Positions 40,311 through 54,000 of a stretch of DNA of 64,000 nt are shown here, in pieces. The number at the start of each line of letters is the position of its first letter. Position 1 is the first letter of the stretch. The DNA is from Hybos culiciformis (taxonomy: Eukaryota > Arthropoda > Insecta > Diptera > Hybotidae): NCBI GenBank assembly GCA_964007475.1, contig OZ023273.1, positions 150,022,444-150,086,443 of the forward strand, read 5' to 3'. The notes under the pieces are model-generated. The model was given only the letters and a program-made list of their open reading frames with translations, searched no databases and was not told the DNA's origin. The translations under genes were made by a program, and so were the position numbers.

Positions 40311-43060
40311 TTCGGCAATAAAAAATATTAACTTTTTATATTTTTACTCAACAAGCTATAAAGAGCTTAAGTGATCAACTGAAAATTATTGTGAAAAATA
40401 AGATTCTTTTAAAAAATTTTGATATTAATAGATTTAGGTAATTAATTATTTAACAACTGAATAAACTCTTTTGTTGTTAAAAATATTAAGTTCTTTTTCA
40501 GACGTTTAAAAATTAGTTAATCATCATAGGTTTTAATGAATTTCTCTAAGTTGAGAGTGAAAAAAAATTTTAAATTCCAATTTAATAGATAAAAACTTTG
40601 ATCAAAAAGAATTTTTTTTATAAACTCTGTTTTACTATATCTTGTTAATTTGAAATATGTTACATACAGTGTTAATTTTTATTCTGTTCTCCAACACACA
40701 AGCAAGTTTTTTTTATTAAAATTCTTATATTTAACTTCCGATTATTTAATTTTTTCTAAAAATTAGTCAACAATACCACACTACTTACTTAGACTACTTA
40801 GAGTTGGGTATAATTTGTTTGGAATGTTACTAACATACATACTGTTTGTAATTTATTTAGGAAAAAAAATGTATTTAAATACCAAATAAAACAGTGTTAA
40901 TAATGCATATAAATTTTTTTGAAACTACTATTTTCCTGCAACTGCATCCATTGTCCAAAATTAAAATTTGAAGTATTAAAATAACATTTATATTATATTC
41001 AAACCATTTTGAAGAATTACCATCATCATCAATGGAGCAAACAACATCAGATTCGTTCAATGAAAAATATAGATTAAAAATTAAAAAGAAAAGAGACCAA
41101 AAGATTACATATTAAGAAATATGAAAACTTTATTGCGGCTCCTCCAATTACCATGAGGAACCTGAATTTTTAGAATTCGAAAAATTAGAAAACTAAAAAA
41201 TTGGAATAAGTAAAAAATTTAACAAATTTCTTGTTAACAAAATAAATAACAATTTTTATTCCATTTCTTCCATTTTCAACATTTCAACACCTGTGACAAT
41301 CTTCGAACTCATGAACGAATTTATTAAAATAATTGAAAAGATTATCCATGGGAGCAATGAGGTAGAAATTGTAGAACTTCGACATTATTAAAAGAACATT
41401 AATTTAAGAGTCGCTTTTTTTTTAAATGTTTAAGATCTTTATACAGTTTTCAAAAATATACGTTAACAATTGCATTTACTTAATGTTATTAAGTTAAGTA
41501 GGTTAAGAAAATGTTTTTTTTTTTTGTATTCTTAAACTAAAATGCCTAAGATTTGATTCAGAAAAGTTCATGTGATCTTAAGTTTGAACATTCCATCCAT
41601 TAAAAAAGTTAGTTTTATTTAATTAAAAAATTTTATTTTATATTTTAAGCATACGTACCTTAATTTTTAATATGTATTTTTTGTAGATGAACGACCTTAC
41701 AAAAATGTTTTAGCGCGAAAAAAATTTCAGAACATTAGCTACTTTTATTACACATAAAAAATACATATATTGTAATTAGAATATTTGAATGCTGATATCG
41801 TGGTAAATTTTAATTTTATTGTCAATATGTGTCAAATATTTATTTATTTATGTATTGAAACTATTGAAACATAATACTTGTACTTTACATTTCGGATTAT
41901 TAACGACTTGTATTCATTATTTAATTAAATTTAAGATTTTTTGAAAATCATATCATGTCACTTTATAACATATTGCTTTGAAACAAGCACTGAGTTATAA
42001 AATTGATTATTATTTAATTTGTTTCTTTTTTTTGCTAAAAAAACTTTGATAATCCATTTTATCGTTCTAGGAAATCAGATATCACAAAAACAAAAAATTT
42101 CAATTGTTATTTAGAAACTTATATTTTATTCTTAAAACTTAAAATTATAAACTATGTAAACAGATTATAGATATTTTTACCACACAATATACATTTACAA
42201 TTAAGAACATTTTCGATTAAAAAGTATAAAAGACCGTAACCGAATTCAGTAAATTCAAATAGCAATAAAATATTTTTTTTCTACCTATATTTTCCAATTT
42301 ATTATGAATTTTTTCTAACTATCAGTGGCAAGATTTCTGCATTAATTAAATTAGCAATTCCTTTCAAAATATAGACTATTGACTGTCAAATAATAATTTC
42401 AAACCTAAGAAAATATGGACAACAATAAATATAATTATTTGCCAAATTTAAATAGTTCTATAACGTGTAGCAGTCTTAAGTTTTTTTAAAAAATAAAATA
42501 AGAGATTTTTGTAATAACTTTTTTTTGATCATCATTACATTTTATAAAAATTGATATCAGCACTTGAAACGTAGTTATTTTTATTAGGTACTATATCGAC
42601 TTTAATTGGATCGTTTGATGACAATAAACTAGAAAAAGATTAAGAACAAGACTAAGAACATTTTTAAGTTCAATGTAATCATTTTATTTTACTTTGTGTT
42701 TGCATATTGCATCTCAAGTTTTTAAATAAGTTATTATTATTTTCGTTTACTACCGTTTTTATTTAAACTACTACCGAAATAAAAACAATTCTTTTCTGTT
42801 CTGAGACCATGATTAATTTTTTTCCCTGACAAAGCATTAAAATCTCTGGTGACTGATAAGGTTAAATAGGTGGGTACTTAGTTTTCTGAAAATATTTCAA
42901 CGTTCCTTTGAAGCTCTTTCATGTATTCTACAAAAATCTGAATTTTCTGATACTGTTGACAGCATGCATTGACTACCAAGGCGAGTTGTTGCTTTGCAAC
43001 GACTCAATTCATAAGTCGGAGTTGTGCTAAAAAAATATTTGATTTTAATAAACTGTTTGG
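40311..43060. other. Intergenic between two-domain Ly6 gene and brambleberry
   Basis: Mostly AT-rich. It contains the doubtful nuclease-like fragment (40987-41117) and a small hairpin GAGTTGTTGC-TTT-GCAACGACTC at about 42984-43006, just past the brambleberry stop. A minus-strand ATTAAA near 43042 could be its poly(A) signal. Confidence 0.5.
40987..41117 (-). pseudogene. Possible fragment of a secreted-nuclease (DNase II-like) first exon
   Basis: On the minus strand an open stretch reads a hydrophobic leader (VIFWSLFFLIFNLYF) followed by SDVVCSIDDDGNSSKWFEY. The order leader, C, D-x-G-N, W-F resembles the N-terminus of DNase II-type proteins (C..D.G....W...YK). There is no in-frame ATG before a stop, and I see no following exon, so if real it is broken. 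This is a weak resemblance judged by eye and could be chance. Confidence 0.25.
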
Positions 43061-45883
43061 TTAAAGAATTTTAACTATGATTAAAGCCAGATCAATGCAC
43101 CTTCTACTTCGATTTAATGATATTCTCGATCTCAATACATCTGAATTAGCATACATATCATAACTGGAGGTAGTAGTACTTCCATAAGAACGCCTGAGAG
43201 TTGTTGGCACATTCAAACTCCTTAATTCAATATTGTTGTTTGTTTCAGCTTCATATTTAACGTCGTCATTATTCCGATATTCTTGATGTTTTTTATATTC
43301 AAATATTTTTGTAAATGATTTCATCCATTTCCAAACATTTTGATTTCTAAATTCTTTTAAAATAGAATGAGCTAAAAAAATAATATTTTTAAATATTTGT
43401 AGTCCTAATTTAAAATTGTTTTATTCTAATGACCTAAAGGGGTTTCAAATAGTACGAAATTTGAATTTATGTTTTTCATTCGAGTTCTTTGTATAAGTAA
43501 ATTATTTGATAAGTAAATTGTTATAAGGAATTTAAAATGCAAGCTTTTTTTTATTGTGATACGTTTATCTCGAAAACAAACCGAAAACAAACCTTTTATT
43601 TAGTGGTAAGTTTGACTACCTGTATTTAACGGCATCCACATTAGTCAAGAAAAACTTGATTGGAAAGCAAGAATTGCTTTACAATATTAAGTAAATTCGA
43701 TTTATAATTATTTAAAAAAAAACATTTGATAAACCTAAAAAATTCAAAACTTACCAGATAATAAGCTTAAAAGTGTAATAGTCAACATCGATAAGTTTAA
43801 AGGTAAAAATTCTTTAAGTACTGCAATTAAGTTTCCAAATAAAATTACTAACAACATAAATCTTGAGACCATGTCAGCATTCATAAAAACTAAACATATC
43901 ATTGCAATCAGAAGATATCCAATATGAATTGAAATTATGGCTAGACGAGCAACGAAATTTTCTAAAAAACAAAGAAAAACTTGTTTAAATTAAATCATAG
44001 CGTATGTACATGACCATAAAAAACATTACCATCGTCTCCAAGATAATCTTGTAGAATTTTAAGCTTCATGTAAGCATCCCCTTTAATGCTTTCTAAAACT
44101 TTTGAAAAATTTTGAACTAATTCATTAGCTTCGCGTAATTTCAAAATTGTTCCTTGAAATTGCTCACTAGTTTCCTTATTTTTTTCAAAAACAGTTTGAC
44201 TTACAGATTCTAATCTTAATGATATATTCGCTGCTATCTTATTTAATTTTTCTAAGTCTTCAAAAAGATAATGAAAAATTTGTTTAGCCTCATTATTTTG
44301 AGCTGTCATTTCTCGAAGACTTTCACCTTAAAAAAAATAAAAAACATATGATCATAATGACTGATTTATAAAAAATATACGAACCAATTTTTAATTTTAA
44401 ACTTTCAATGGCTCCACCTATTTCCACTTGACCTTTCCTAATAAAATTTTTTTCTTTTTGAATTTCTCTTAAATTACTATCTACTATTATTCTCTGAGTA
44501 TTTGCCAGTTTCAACAAATCAGATTGCTTTTCCATTAATTTTAATTGATTATCAGAAATTTCTTCTATAGAGTCTAGTGTAGCTTGTTCAAATTGTTTTT
44601 GACTTGTTTTCAATCTATCCATCATTTCTAAATGTTGCCTAGAACTGTCTATTAATCGATTCACCGTAAGTTCAACCATTCCACGAAATTGACCTTGCCG
44701 AATTGAAACACAAACTGATTTTGTTTTAGATAACAGATTACTATACAGCTCATTAGTTTCTTTAGACATTTGAAAAGTACAATCTCTTAATTTCATTGAT
44801 GGCGTACATTCAATTGTTGATTTTGATTCAGCAAAATTTTGGCAATTCATTAAAGATATAGTTAACTTTGAAATTTCATCATCTGTTAAAGTCAAACAAG
44901 ATTTTTGAAGCGAAAGTATAAGCCTCTGTTGACAAAAATCTATGTCAGATAATCGTAATCCAAGTAATTTTGATGCATCCGAAATAAACCTATCAGTTGT
45001 TTCACTGACTTCAAATGGTATTGATGGAATATTTTGGTAGCCAGCATCCTGTAGTAATGAATAAGCTGAAAAATAAATATATAAATAATTGTAGTATTTG
45101 TGAGTTTTATTTATTCAGAAGAATTAATTTATTATGTTATTAATTTATAAACGAAATAAAATTTCTTGTTTTTTTTTTTTCAATTTATAGTTATTCTAGA
45201 ATCTAGAATATCTTAAATTCATTATGATTTATGCCAGTTAGGTACCTAGATTTAATTTACTTTATATAAATACTCATTATAGATTCTCACAATCACTTTT
45301 TAATCACAACTAAAATTTCTTTAATAATTAGAAACAAGTTCTACCGAATTTTGCTTCACAGTCATTTTTCGATAACATATTATAGATCTTCCAATCGATA
45401 AAAAGAAATGCATTAAATTTAAATTAATTTTTTCTTACGAATAATAGTATCTTCTATCAAAGGTATTCGGAATGGTATACTAACACCAGCAATTAGCTTA
45501 TTTTTAAAACATTTTAATTACTAATTGCGCCCTTTTTTCATAATACGTTCATTTCAATTTTATTTATTTTATTATAATTATTCTATTAATAAATTTTTTT
45601 TAAATTTTGGTATATTTTTAATATTCAATGTAATCTAAACTAAACAAAGATATAAAAGATATTGTATAGTATACATAACGTACCATTACGATTTGGCCAA
45701 ATATAATCAAAAATTGAAGCCTCTGTGAAACAGTGCTTTTGTTCAAATACAATTAAAATTATTGATAATATTGAAATTTTCCTAAAAAGAAATTTAAAAT
45801 TAAAATTATAGGTAGTTAGTGAGATAAATTTTCAATAAATTGAACTAAAAAAACACAAACCTTGAAAATAATTTTTTTATCAT
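43061..45883 (-). CDS. bmb: Brambleberry-like nuclear fusion protein (Kar5/GEX1 family), 6 exons
   Basis: Exons 45883-45861, 45781-45684, 45065-44385, 44326-44030, 43961-43755, 43371-43061. They join in frame to 538 codons plus TAA. The ATG at 45883 starts a signal peptide (MIKKLFSRKISILSIILIVF). Residues about 85-140 hold spaced cysteines (FCQQR, KSC, MNCQ, ECTP, RDCTFQ) like the cysteine-rich head of Kar5/GEX1/Brambleberry. A long helical, coiled-coil part follows (about 145-366). Residues 370-438 are strongly hydrophobic with two or three membrane spans, then a basic, serine-rich tail. Known relatives sit in the nuclear envelope and act in nuclear membrane fusion (karyogamy; pronuclear fusion in zebrafish). 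Odd: the donor after exon 3 is GTTCGT, a weak but frame-keeping site. It lies about 1.15 kb downstream of the apolipophorin stop, on the same strand. Family call is firm; function here is inferred. Confidence 0.85.
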
Positions 45884-46026
45884 CTCTAAATATTTTTGAC
45901 TAGGATTTTTCTATTATATTATGTTGTTTGAAGTTATTAGATTCTATTACAATTCTTGTGTGATGTAGGTACGAAGTAGGTGTAGGAACTGTTAAAAAAA
46001 ACTATTCTCTATTTGTTTTTTGTTTC

Positions 46027-46136
46027 TACCTACCTACCTAATTTTTGATTATTAAACTCAATCTCAATCATTTATTTTTGGTCAATAAAAATAGTGCAGA
46101 TAGCAGGTAGGTTAGGTAGATAGAGGTAGGTAGGTT
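46027..46136. repeat. Inverted TACC / GGTA tracts
   Basis: CTACCTACCTACCTA at 46027-46041 faces GGTAGG-rich sequence at 46105-46136, about 65 bases apart, in the gap between brambleberry and apolipophorin. These could form a hairpin; probably decayed microsatellites. Confidence 0.5.
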
Positions 46137-46971
46137 ATTATAATTTATTTCCTTATACAATTTTTGAAACCGTTAATTTAATAGTTAGTTGGCTTATAAA
46201 AGAATTTAATTAAAATTAGACTCAATACAATGTACAATAATATATATAAATAATACACAGTAGTAATTAAATAATAAATTTGGTTAATAATTGAAATATT
46301 CTTTGCAGCAAACACAAGCAACACTCAAAGTCAAAATCAATGATAAGAAATAGAAAACAAAATATGTTGATGTTGATGATGTTGATGATATTATTTTGAC
46401 TTTTGACAGATAGAAAGAGAATATAATTGATTTTTCACTGCATGCATCATACAATATTTTCTATTTCGATTTTAATTTCGAAAAAACTCGCGCAAAAGTA
46501 TAAAATATTTTTTTGTTTTATTTCGCTCAAATTTTTGTTATCTTTCGGTAAGTTGTAACGTTTTATTTGGTTTAAATTTAAAATATATGTAATCTAGAAC
46601 GAATAATGTGATGTTAAAATGTAATATTTTAAATAGGTCTAATGTTTTGTTCAATGAATGGCTAAATTGTATTTGTAATACTTAATTTGATCAATAATAA
46701 AACAATGTCATTATTTTATTAATTCGTACAAGCATTTAATGAAATGGAAAAGTGTTACTAACATTAAACGTCAGGTCTTGCTTTTTAAACTTTATTTTAA
46801 ATTTAATAAGGTGGAAATTAGTAAGAAAATTTATTAAAGTTAATAAATTTAAAAATAGAAATTGATTTAAAAATTCTTTAATTGCTTTTTCAAAAACTTC
46901 AACTGAAATACTTAACGCTTAAAAATGTAATGAAAAAAAAAAAACAAATTATTTTAGAAAACAATATATAT

Positions 46972-46977
46972 TTTAAT
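46972..46977 (-). terminator. Possible poly(A) signal (ATTAAA) of apolipophorin
   Basis: ATTAAA on the minus strand about 60 bases after the stop at 47038. It is the commonest variant of AATAAA; no canonical hexamer is closer. Weak evidence because the region is nearly pure A/T. Confidence 0.3.
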
Positions 46978-47037
46978 TTAAATTTAAAATTAAATTACAA
47001 AAATACCTAGTATTAGCTAAATTATAATCTAAAATTA

Positions 47038-48083
47038 CTAAGATTCACTTTCATCTAAATCATCAATAATGTCATCATCATCATCATTCCAATCAAAATT
47101 TACTTCTCTGGGATCAAAGTCTTCAGAACTTTCTTCAAATGAAGTTCCATTGCAATTAGTGCAAATCATATACGCTATACCCGTATTGTGACCATTACAC
47201 TCACATATTTGACATGAATTGGGTCGAGCTGTTTTAGCAATACGTTTCGCAAATATTGTTGAAAATTTCTTCACAGGATTATTTTTTAGTGGCTTCAATT
47301 TCTGACCCACAAACACAGATCCATTGCTTTCTATAGCTAAGGCAATACATGTTTCGAAATAGCCACCTTTCGGCGGATGAACTTGTCTCCTTAATTCGTT
47401 ATCGCCTCGGAAATCTTTTGTATCTCGCTTCGAATATGCCAAATCACGATCCATTCCAAAGAATACTTTATCCAACCGGGGTTTACTATAAGTGAACTCT
47501 TTGTCCAATAATATATGCAAATTTATACCTTCATCTAGCATTAACTGGAGAACTGCTGAGTAGTCGAACTGGAATAAAATATTCAGTTAAAATTTTACGT
47601 TTAAAAATAATAAAATTATTAACTTTTACCCTCATATCCTTTGAACTACAACTAGAACAAGGCAACAATATGAATGTTTTGGAAGCTCCAGGTCTGAAAA
47701 TCAATGATTTAGTCGCAGAACTAATGGCTCCAAATATATCATTATTAGATCCTTCAAAAGTCTCAATATGATCGAAATAGGTTTTCAATTTCATGATATT
47801 AGATGTAAATATTCTGTTTTTATGAACAACACTTCTTGGTTTATCAAATGGTTCCCGTCCGCCATAAGTAAAGACAGAGTATCTGTTATTCGTAAGCCCA
47901 CTAATCAATAACTCTCTGTTGATTGCTGAAACTAATGTCATTATACTTTTTGATGTTGTTAGATTTGAATTACATGGTTTTGCTTCTACAATAAATACAA
48001 CATCTGTTGTTTGTGAAATTTGCGACGCATCTATTTCAACAAAAGTGCCTTCTGCTACATAAGTTCCATTCATTAAATTACAA
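47038..48083 (-). other. Degenerate von Willebrand A-like module and acidic C-terminus of apolipophorin
   Basis: The last two exons read DVVFIVEAKPCN, then NDIFGAISSATKSL, RPGASKTFILLPCSSC and LMLDEGINLHILL, which is the strand-helix order of a von Willebrand A fold. The metal-binding DxSxS motif is replaced by EAKPC, so metal binding is unlikely. A cysteine cluster (SCQICECNGHN) follows, then a tail dominated by D and E ending ESES. The A-like assignment is my inference from pattern; insect apolipophorins share this C-terminal region. Confidence 0.6.
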
Positions 48084-51000
48084 CTGCAAAAACAAAATAA
48101 ATTAGACCTACTATATATTTTATATTTGGACATTATGTGAGAACTTACTGCACACATTTTTCTGGCACTCGTAATGGTATTTTCAACTTATCACATGCTT
48201 CGATATAAGCTAGTGCTGAAGTGCAAGCACCCATCTGTGCTGGATGATTTTCTTTTAATACAGTAGAAATTGAATTAGCTCCTAATTCTAAGCACATTTT
48301 ATAGAATGGCTTTGGATCCAGTTCTTCGAAACAATTTGAAAAATAGGCGGTATCAAAGAATTCATGACATATTGCTTCTAAGTCTGTATAATTTGGTTCA
48401 AAATTATTTTGTGACTCTGGAATGCACTGATTCAAGCTCCATGAGTTTACGAATTCATTTTCATCATTAGTGATCAAATTTTTAGATGTTAGTTTATCGT
48501 CAAATACTTCGTTATTCATGGTACCCAATACTCCAGCAGTTTGTCCAAAATACCAACTTCCTAATTCGAACCAGCATAAATCAAATTGAAGATTACAGTT
48601 CAGTGTAAATCCTTGATCAGATTCAATTATTAAAACATCCGCATCTCGATATATTGTCATATCATTAACTTTAACTGGAAGTGTTGGAGCATTATTGTTT
48701 CCTATTCGAAGGGTCTAGAAAAACAAATAATGTAGTAAAACCCAGTGCTTGTAAAAATTATTAAAAATAAAATATTTGAGTCTGTTTAATTTTATTTGTA
48801 GTAGTTTTCATTTACCTCTTTAAAAAACAAATTACCATTAAATACTTTTTTCAAATCGTTTATCAAACTTAACAATTTTTTATATACTTACATCAGATGT
48901 TACATCTATTTCAATAAGTTTGTTATTTGATATTAATGACAATTTTCTTGTTGTAATTTTTTTTCCATCTTTTTCAAGAATCTACAAAAAAATATAAGAA
49001 ATTTTTGATAAAATAAAAAGATTTAATTTGACCCTTGAAGACTACTCACTGAGGGCTCAGATAATAATGTGAAATTTTTTTGGAAGAAATCATGTGCCAA
49101 AACGTACGAACATTGATCTCGTTTCGATCCTGGACTTTCTATGGCAAATTTAACATTTAGTTTTACATAATCATTGTCAAAGGTCATATAATGTTTAGAT
49201 CCAATTAATAATGAATGAGCTGGAAATAGAATTCAGAAAAAAAGGTTTAAAAGGCAATAAAAGTATTGAATTGATAAATTACAATTACCACTATAAGGCG
49301 GTAGCCATGTCCTAGGGTCCATATGTGTTCGCACTGAGTAAATCCATCCAACTAATGAAAAATTTGTTCCTCCAAAGAAATTTTGGACATCAGCGATTAC
49401 TTTATATTCGGGAATTTCTTCAAATTTAGGAGTTTCATTGAATGCGTGCCATGACATTGGTAATTTTTGCTGTAAATCAATAATACCTACTTCTGGATCG
49501 AAAACAAATAAGGTTTTTGCTTCTCGATACATTTCATCAGTTTGAAGAGCAGTCATTGAGTAGCTGCCAATTTTTTTCCGTATTAATTCCCACAATTGAT
49601 GAATACGGCGTTCTAATTGTAATTCATCTACAAGCCAATTAATTTTAGCTTGAACATCATAAATTTTGTTTAAAATTAATTTAAATTGGGGAAGCTTTTT
49701 TAAGCTCTTTATTTCTTCCCACAATTCGGTAAACACATCATTGAGTTCTTTTCCAAATGGTACTAACTTAAAATATTTTTCCTTTAGAAATTCCCAAGCG
49801 ATTGCAGAATATTTCTTAAAGTTAGTAATTGCGTCATTTGCTGTTATATCTTTGTATAATCGGTCAATGTCTTGCGTAACACTGGATACTTGATTAAAGT
49901 AGGGGGATTCAGCTATTTCATTTGTTCTATTATATATAAAATCTGCATGAATACAAAAAAAATTTAATGTATACATTAACGAACGTTCTAATTAATTAAA
50001 AAAAAATTAATAAATTTTCTATTCTTTGAATTGAAGTTGCATTGTAGAATTTGATCTTCTTAATTGATTTGAAATTTGATAAAAGAAGGGGGCTGGTAGG
50101 CTGGTTTTGATTAACTTATCGAACTCTAAAGATAGTAGTTTTAGAAGTAATCATAATTGCAACAATCAAAAATTTCCAATTGCCAACATTTAGTAAGATA
50201 CATCTCTTAAATGTATATATATATGACATTAGAGAAATTAGGTATAAGACGGCTGAATATAGTGGTACATGTATAATTGTATACTCTGAAAATGTAATTT
50301 AATTTAATTTTTGTAGATAAAAAAATACCAAAAACTTCCTTGCTCATATTCCACGCAGCACTTTCTATATAATGAATAAATCTAAAAATATGAGGTTCAA
50401 TACGTTTCAAGAACAATTTCCAATAGTTTGCTAGAATATTTGATATTTTCGTCCATAAGTTTTCGACGTATTTAATAAATGATATATGCAAATCTTTAAC
50501 AAATTTATCATAGCGCTCAACTGCTCGCTGCATCAATTTAGATAAGTGATCTAATGATTGACCTTGGAAAAATTTACTTATTGCTTCCAATGCATGATGA
50601 TATGATGTCTTAATCTAAAATATGAAAATGTAAAATATGAAAACGAAATATTGATTCTTGGATAGCAGTGAAGTGATATATAAATTTTGGACTCTTACTG
50701 TTTCAATTAACCATAATATACTTTTTCTTAATGCTTTTCCAGAATCACCCATAGCTTGCCATATTTCATTTAAAATTTTTGGTAAAGATTCAATACGGTC
50801 TCGAATAGCCAATTCATCCAAAACTCCGAGTGTAAAGTTTATAGCAGTCTTGATGTAAAAATCATTGGATTCGTAAGATGAATTCATGAACTTTCTCAGA
50901 TCGTTAATATCCTCCTCAAGAACTTTTAATTCTCTGAAAATTAAATATTAAAATTTAAAATTGTGTTATATGTACAAGTACATATTTGTATAACCGACAG

Positions 51001-54000
51001 AATTTAAAACAAAATGTATTTGCATACATAATAACATGGAGATGTATTTGGTTTACATTTATTTTGCTCAGAATTCCTTAAAAAATTATCATTAAGCGTT
51101 TGAACTTACGACTTCGGCACATAAAATTTTGAGAGATCCAAAGCAATAATTCATTAAGTATTAAGTAGTCAAGAATTCTTTCCTTAAAAAGACTTGAATT
51201 CTTTATTATATTTAAGTCGCTACAATCAATTTTTTTATTTAAGTAGGTACGTTATTAATTAACAATGTTTACTTTAGTTACTGGTGAATTGCATTTGGAT
51301 TATTTTATTATTTTACGGATTTCCAGTGTATGATAAATATTAACAAAATTATATATGTTTCATAATTTAATTTTATTAATTTCTTAATATTTCACAGCCC
51401 ATGGTTTGCTGCATCTTCAGAAGTTAATTATTTTTTTATTTATACATTCATATCTAAAAAATCTAAAAATTTTAGTGTTAAAATCAAATAATTACTCATC
51501 ATAGTTACTCATTTAAAAAAAAAAAAAAAAAAAAAAAAATTAAAATTTATTGATTTTTTAGATATTAATGTATAATAAATAAATAATTAACTTCTGAAGA
51601 TGCAGCAAACCATGGGCTGTGAAATATTAAGAAATTAATAAAATGAAATTATGAAACATATATAATTTTGTTATTATTTATCATACACTGGAAATCCCTA
51701 AAATAATAAAATAGTTATTAATTAACTTACGAAAAATCATTCAAAAATGAGGATGTTTTTTCTTTGGCATTGTACCATATATCATTTATGGATTCCATTG
51801 TCTCCTCATACATTGTTTTTATCCAAAAATCAATTCCATCAGAGAATGATTCATAAAATGAGGCGCCAATATTTCTTAATTTCTGTTTTATTTCGGCCTT
51901 CATTTTTGGTCTCCAGTGGAATTGTCCAGTTACTAAACGAGAATGATTCATTCGGATATAAGATGAAATGTCTATTACACGAAATTCTTCGTAATTTCTC
52001 CATAAGTCAAAATATGCACCTCTGGCATCTGGTATTTGTCCAATCATTTGAATATTCTGTGAAGCATCTGGGGTTAAATTAAATTCCATCCGAGTGAATT
52101 TTTCACTTAGATCAATAAAAAAGTATCCTGTACCATTAAGATCAGGACTATCGCAAACACTTGCATTAAAACCATAAACGGGATACGAGTTGTGAGGTAC
52201 AAACCAAAATCGGAGTGTTTTATAAGGAGATTGTCTTTCATATTCAATTTCTTTTTTAACTAAATCTAGTTTTGCCAATAGTAGTCCATTTCTATCAGGA
52301 AAATAGCCTCGTTTATAGAAAGCAGTATTTTTTGTTTCAAACAAATATTGTTGTATTGAAATTGATCCGTCTGCTTTGACTTTAAGATCGGATATTGGAT
52401 GCTCTGCTGCAAAACTGGTGATATAATTATAGAATCCAACATTGGGTGTTAAATCTTTTGCAATTGCATAAGCTTTAAATATATGCTTTGGGTCTGTGAA
52501 GTAATCAATGACCAGTTCTGTTTTAAGTAAATCACTTGGACTTCTATAAAATAATCCTTTGAAAGTTACATCCTAAGAAATTATAATTATAAAAAAAATG
52601 AAATACAAAATAAAAAAAATAATTCACTTTTAAGAAAGAAGGATGTCCAATGGAAAGAACTGCTGTTTGATGATCATAAGCGTCGCCAGTCAATGGTTCA
52701 TTTTTCCATAATAAACCAGCTTTCACTGTTTTCTCTTCTTTACGATTATTTCTCCAACGGAATCCAATATCTGAATCAAAAATGTCTTTTGTAAAATAAT
52801 ACCAACCTTCAACCGAGAGAGTTCGTTTTGGATAAAATAACTCAGCGACGAAGTTTTGTGACTCGTTGTCCAACTGCAAACAAAATTTAATTTAGAACCA
52901 GTTAATTTTAAAGAAAGTTCATTAACTTACGGTTGTTTTATTTTCGGTTTCTAACCGATAACCAATCCAAACAGATGGTGATAACTGAAGCTTAGATGTT
53001 TGTTTTGATTTTTCGCCTTGCAAATCGTAATCTGAATTCCAAATTACAGTACGATTGGGATGAATAGCAATAATTTTATATTCTTGTCCAGTTTGTGTTG
53101 ATCTAATATGAAGTTCACCAGTTATATTATAATTTTTTTCATCACGAAGAACAAATAATTCAAGATGTTTCATATCCTAAAAAAACATTTGTTAGACATG
53201 TTAGAAGTTCATGAAATTTAAGATTTCTAAACTAAATTTTATTATTACCAAAAAAATTGAGTGTTTTTTTTAAATGTATCTTCCAGTAAAGCAATATTTT
53301 AGTTAAGAAATAAATACATTTATAAAACTTTAAACCCTTGAATTAATAATAAATAAAAATAAAATAAACTAAAACAAAAAGTAAGGACTGAGCTTGAAAA
53401 GAGCATCATAGCAAAGATTACAACTCTGAATTTTCATTATCTTAGATTATAATAATTATAGTTCTATAATTGTTTTTTGGTAAAAACTTACATAATCGGG
53501 GTATTCTGTATCAGTATATTGTTTTGAATGAACATAATGTATTCCAATGGGAGTAATATTATTTTCGAGAGTAATGTCAACAACATCTTTTGAGAAACCT
53601 GCACGTTCTTCTGTTTTACAAGAATATTGTCCATTCAATACCTTTTCATTGTTGTATGTTACTACTCCTTGACCGGTATTTAATACTTCCCTTTCTTTTA
53701 AACCGTATTCAATTTCTGCATAATGTTTAGTAGCAAAAGGAACTTCAATTATAACAGTGCCTTGTAAGTCTCGATCGAGGTTTTTTGAACTGAATTTGCT
53801 TTGCATTTTCACAAATGCAGAATTAGTGGGCCATGTTATTTTTAAAAATCGTAATGAATCTCCAATTTTAGTATTAAATTCAAAATCACCTTGAATCCAC
53901 GATTCATTGTAGAATGGAACTGTTATGTTAAGATGTCCATTGGCATTATTCATACTAAAGAAATTAATATCTGCATCAAGGAGTTGGCGAGAAGCAGGCG

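Larger units (their letters stand above)
45884..47037. other. Intergenic between brambleberry and apolipophorin
   Basis: Should hold the brambleberry promoter and the apolipophorin 3' end. I see a TGTTGATGTTGATGATGTTG simple repeat near 46363 and the TACC/GGTA tracts, no further gene. Confidence 0.5.

Noticed and set aside
42984..43006. Small hairpin as a transcription terminator
   Set aside because: Bacterial-type terminators do not apply to this insect gene; likely a chance or repeat-derived hairpin.
43995..44020. Extension of brambleberry exon 4 past the donor
   Set aside because: The donor at 44030 restores phase with the membrane-span exon; read-through gives a short unrelated end.
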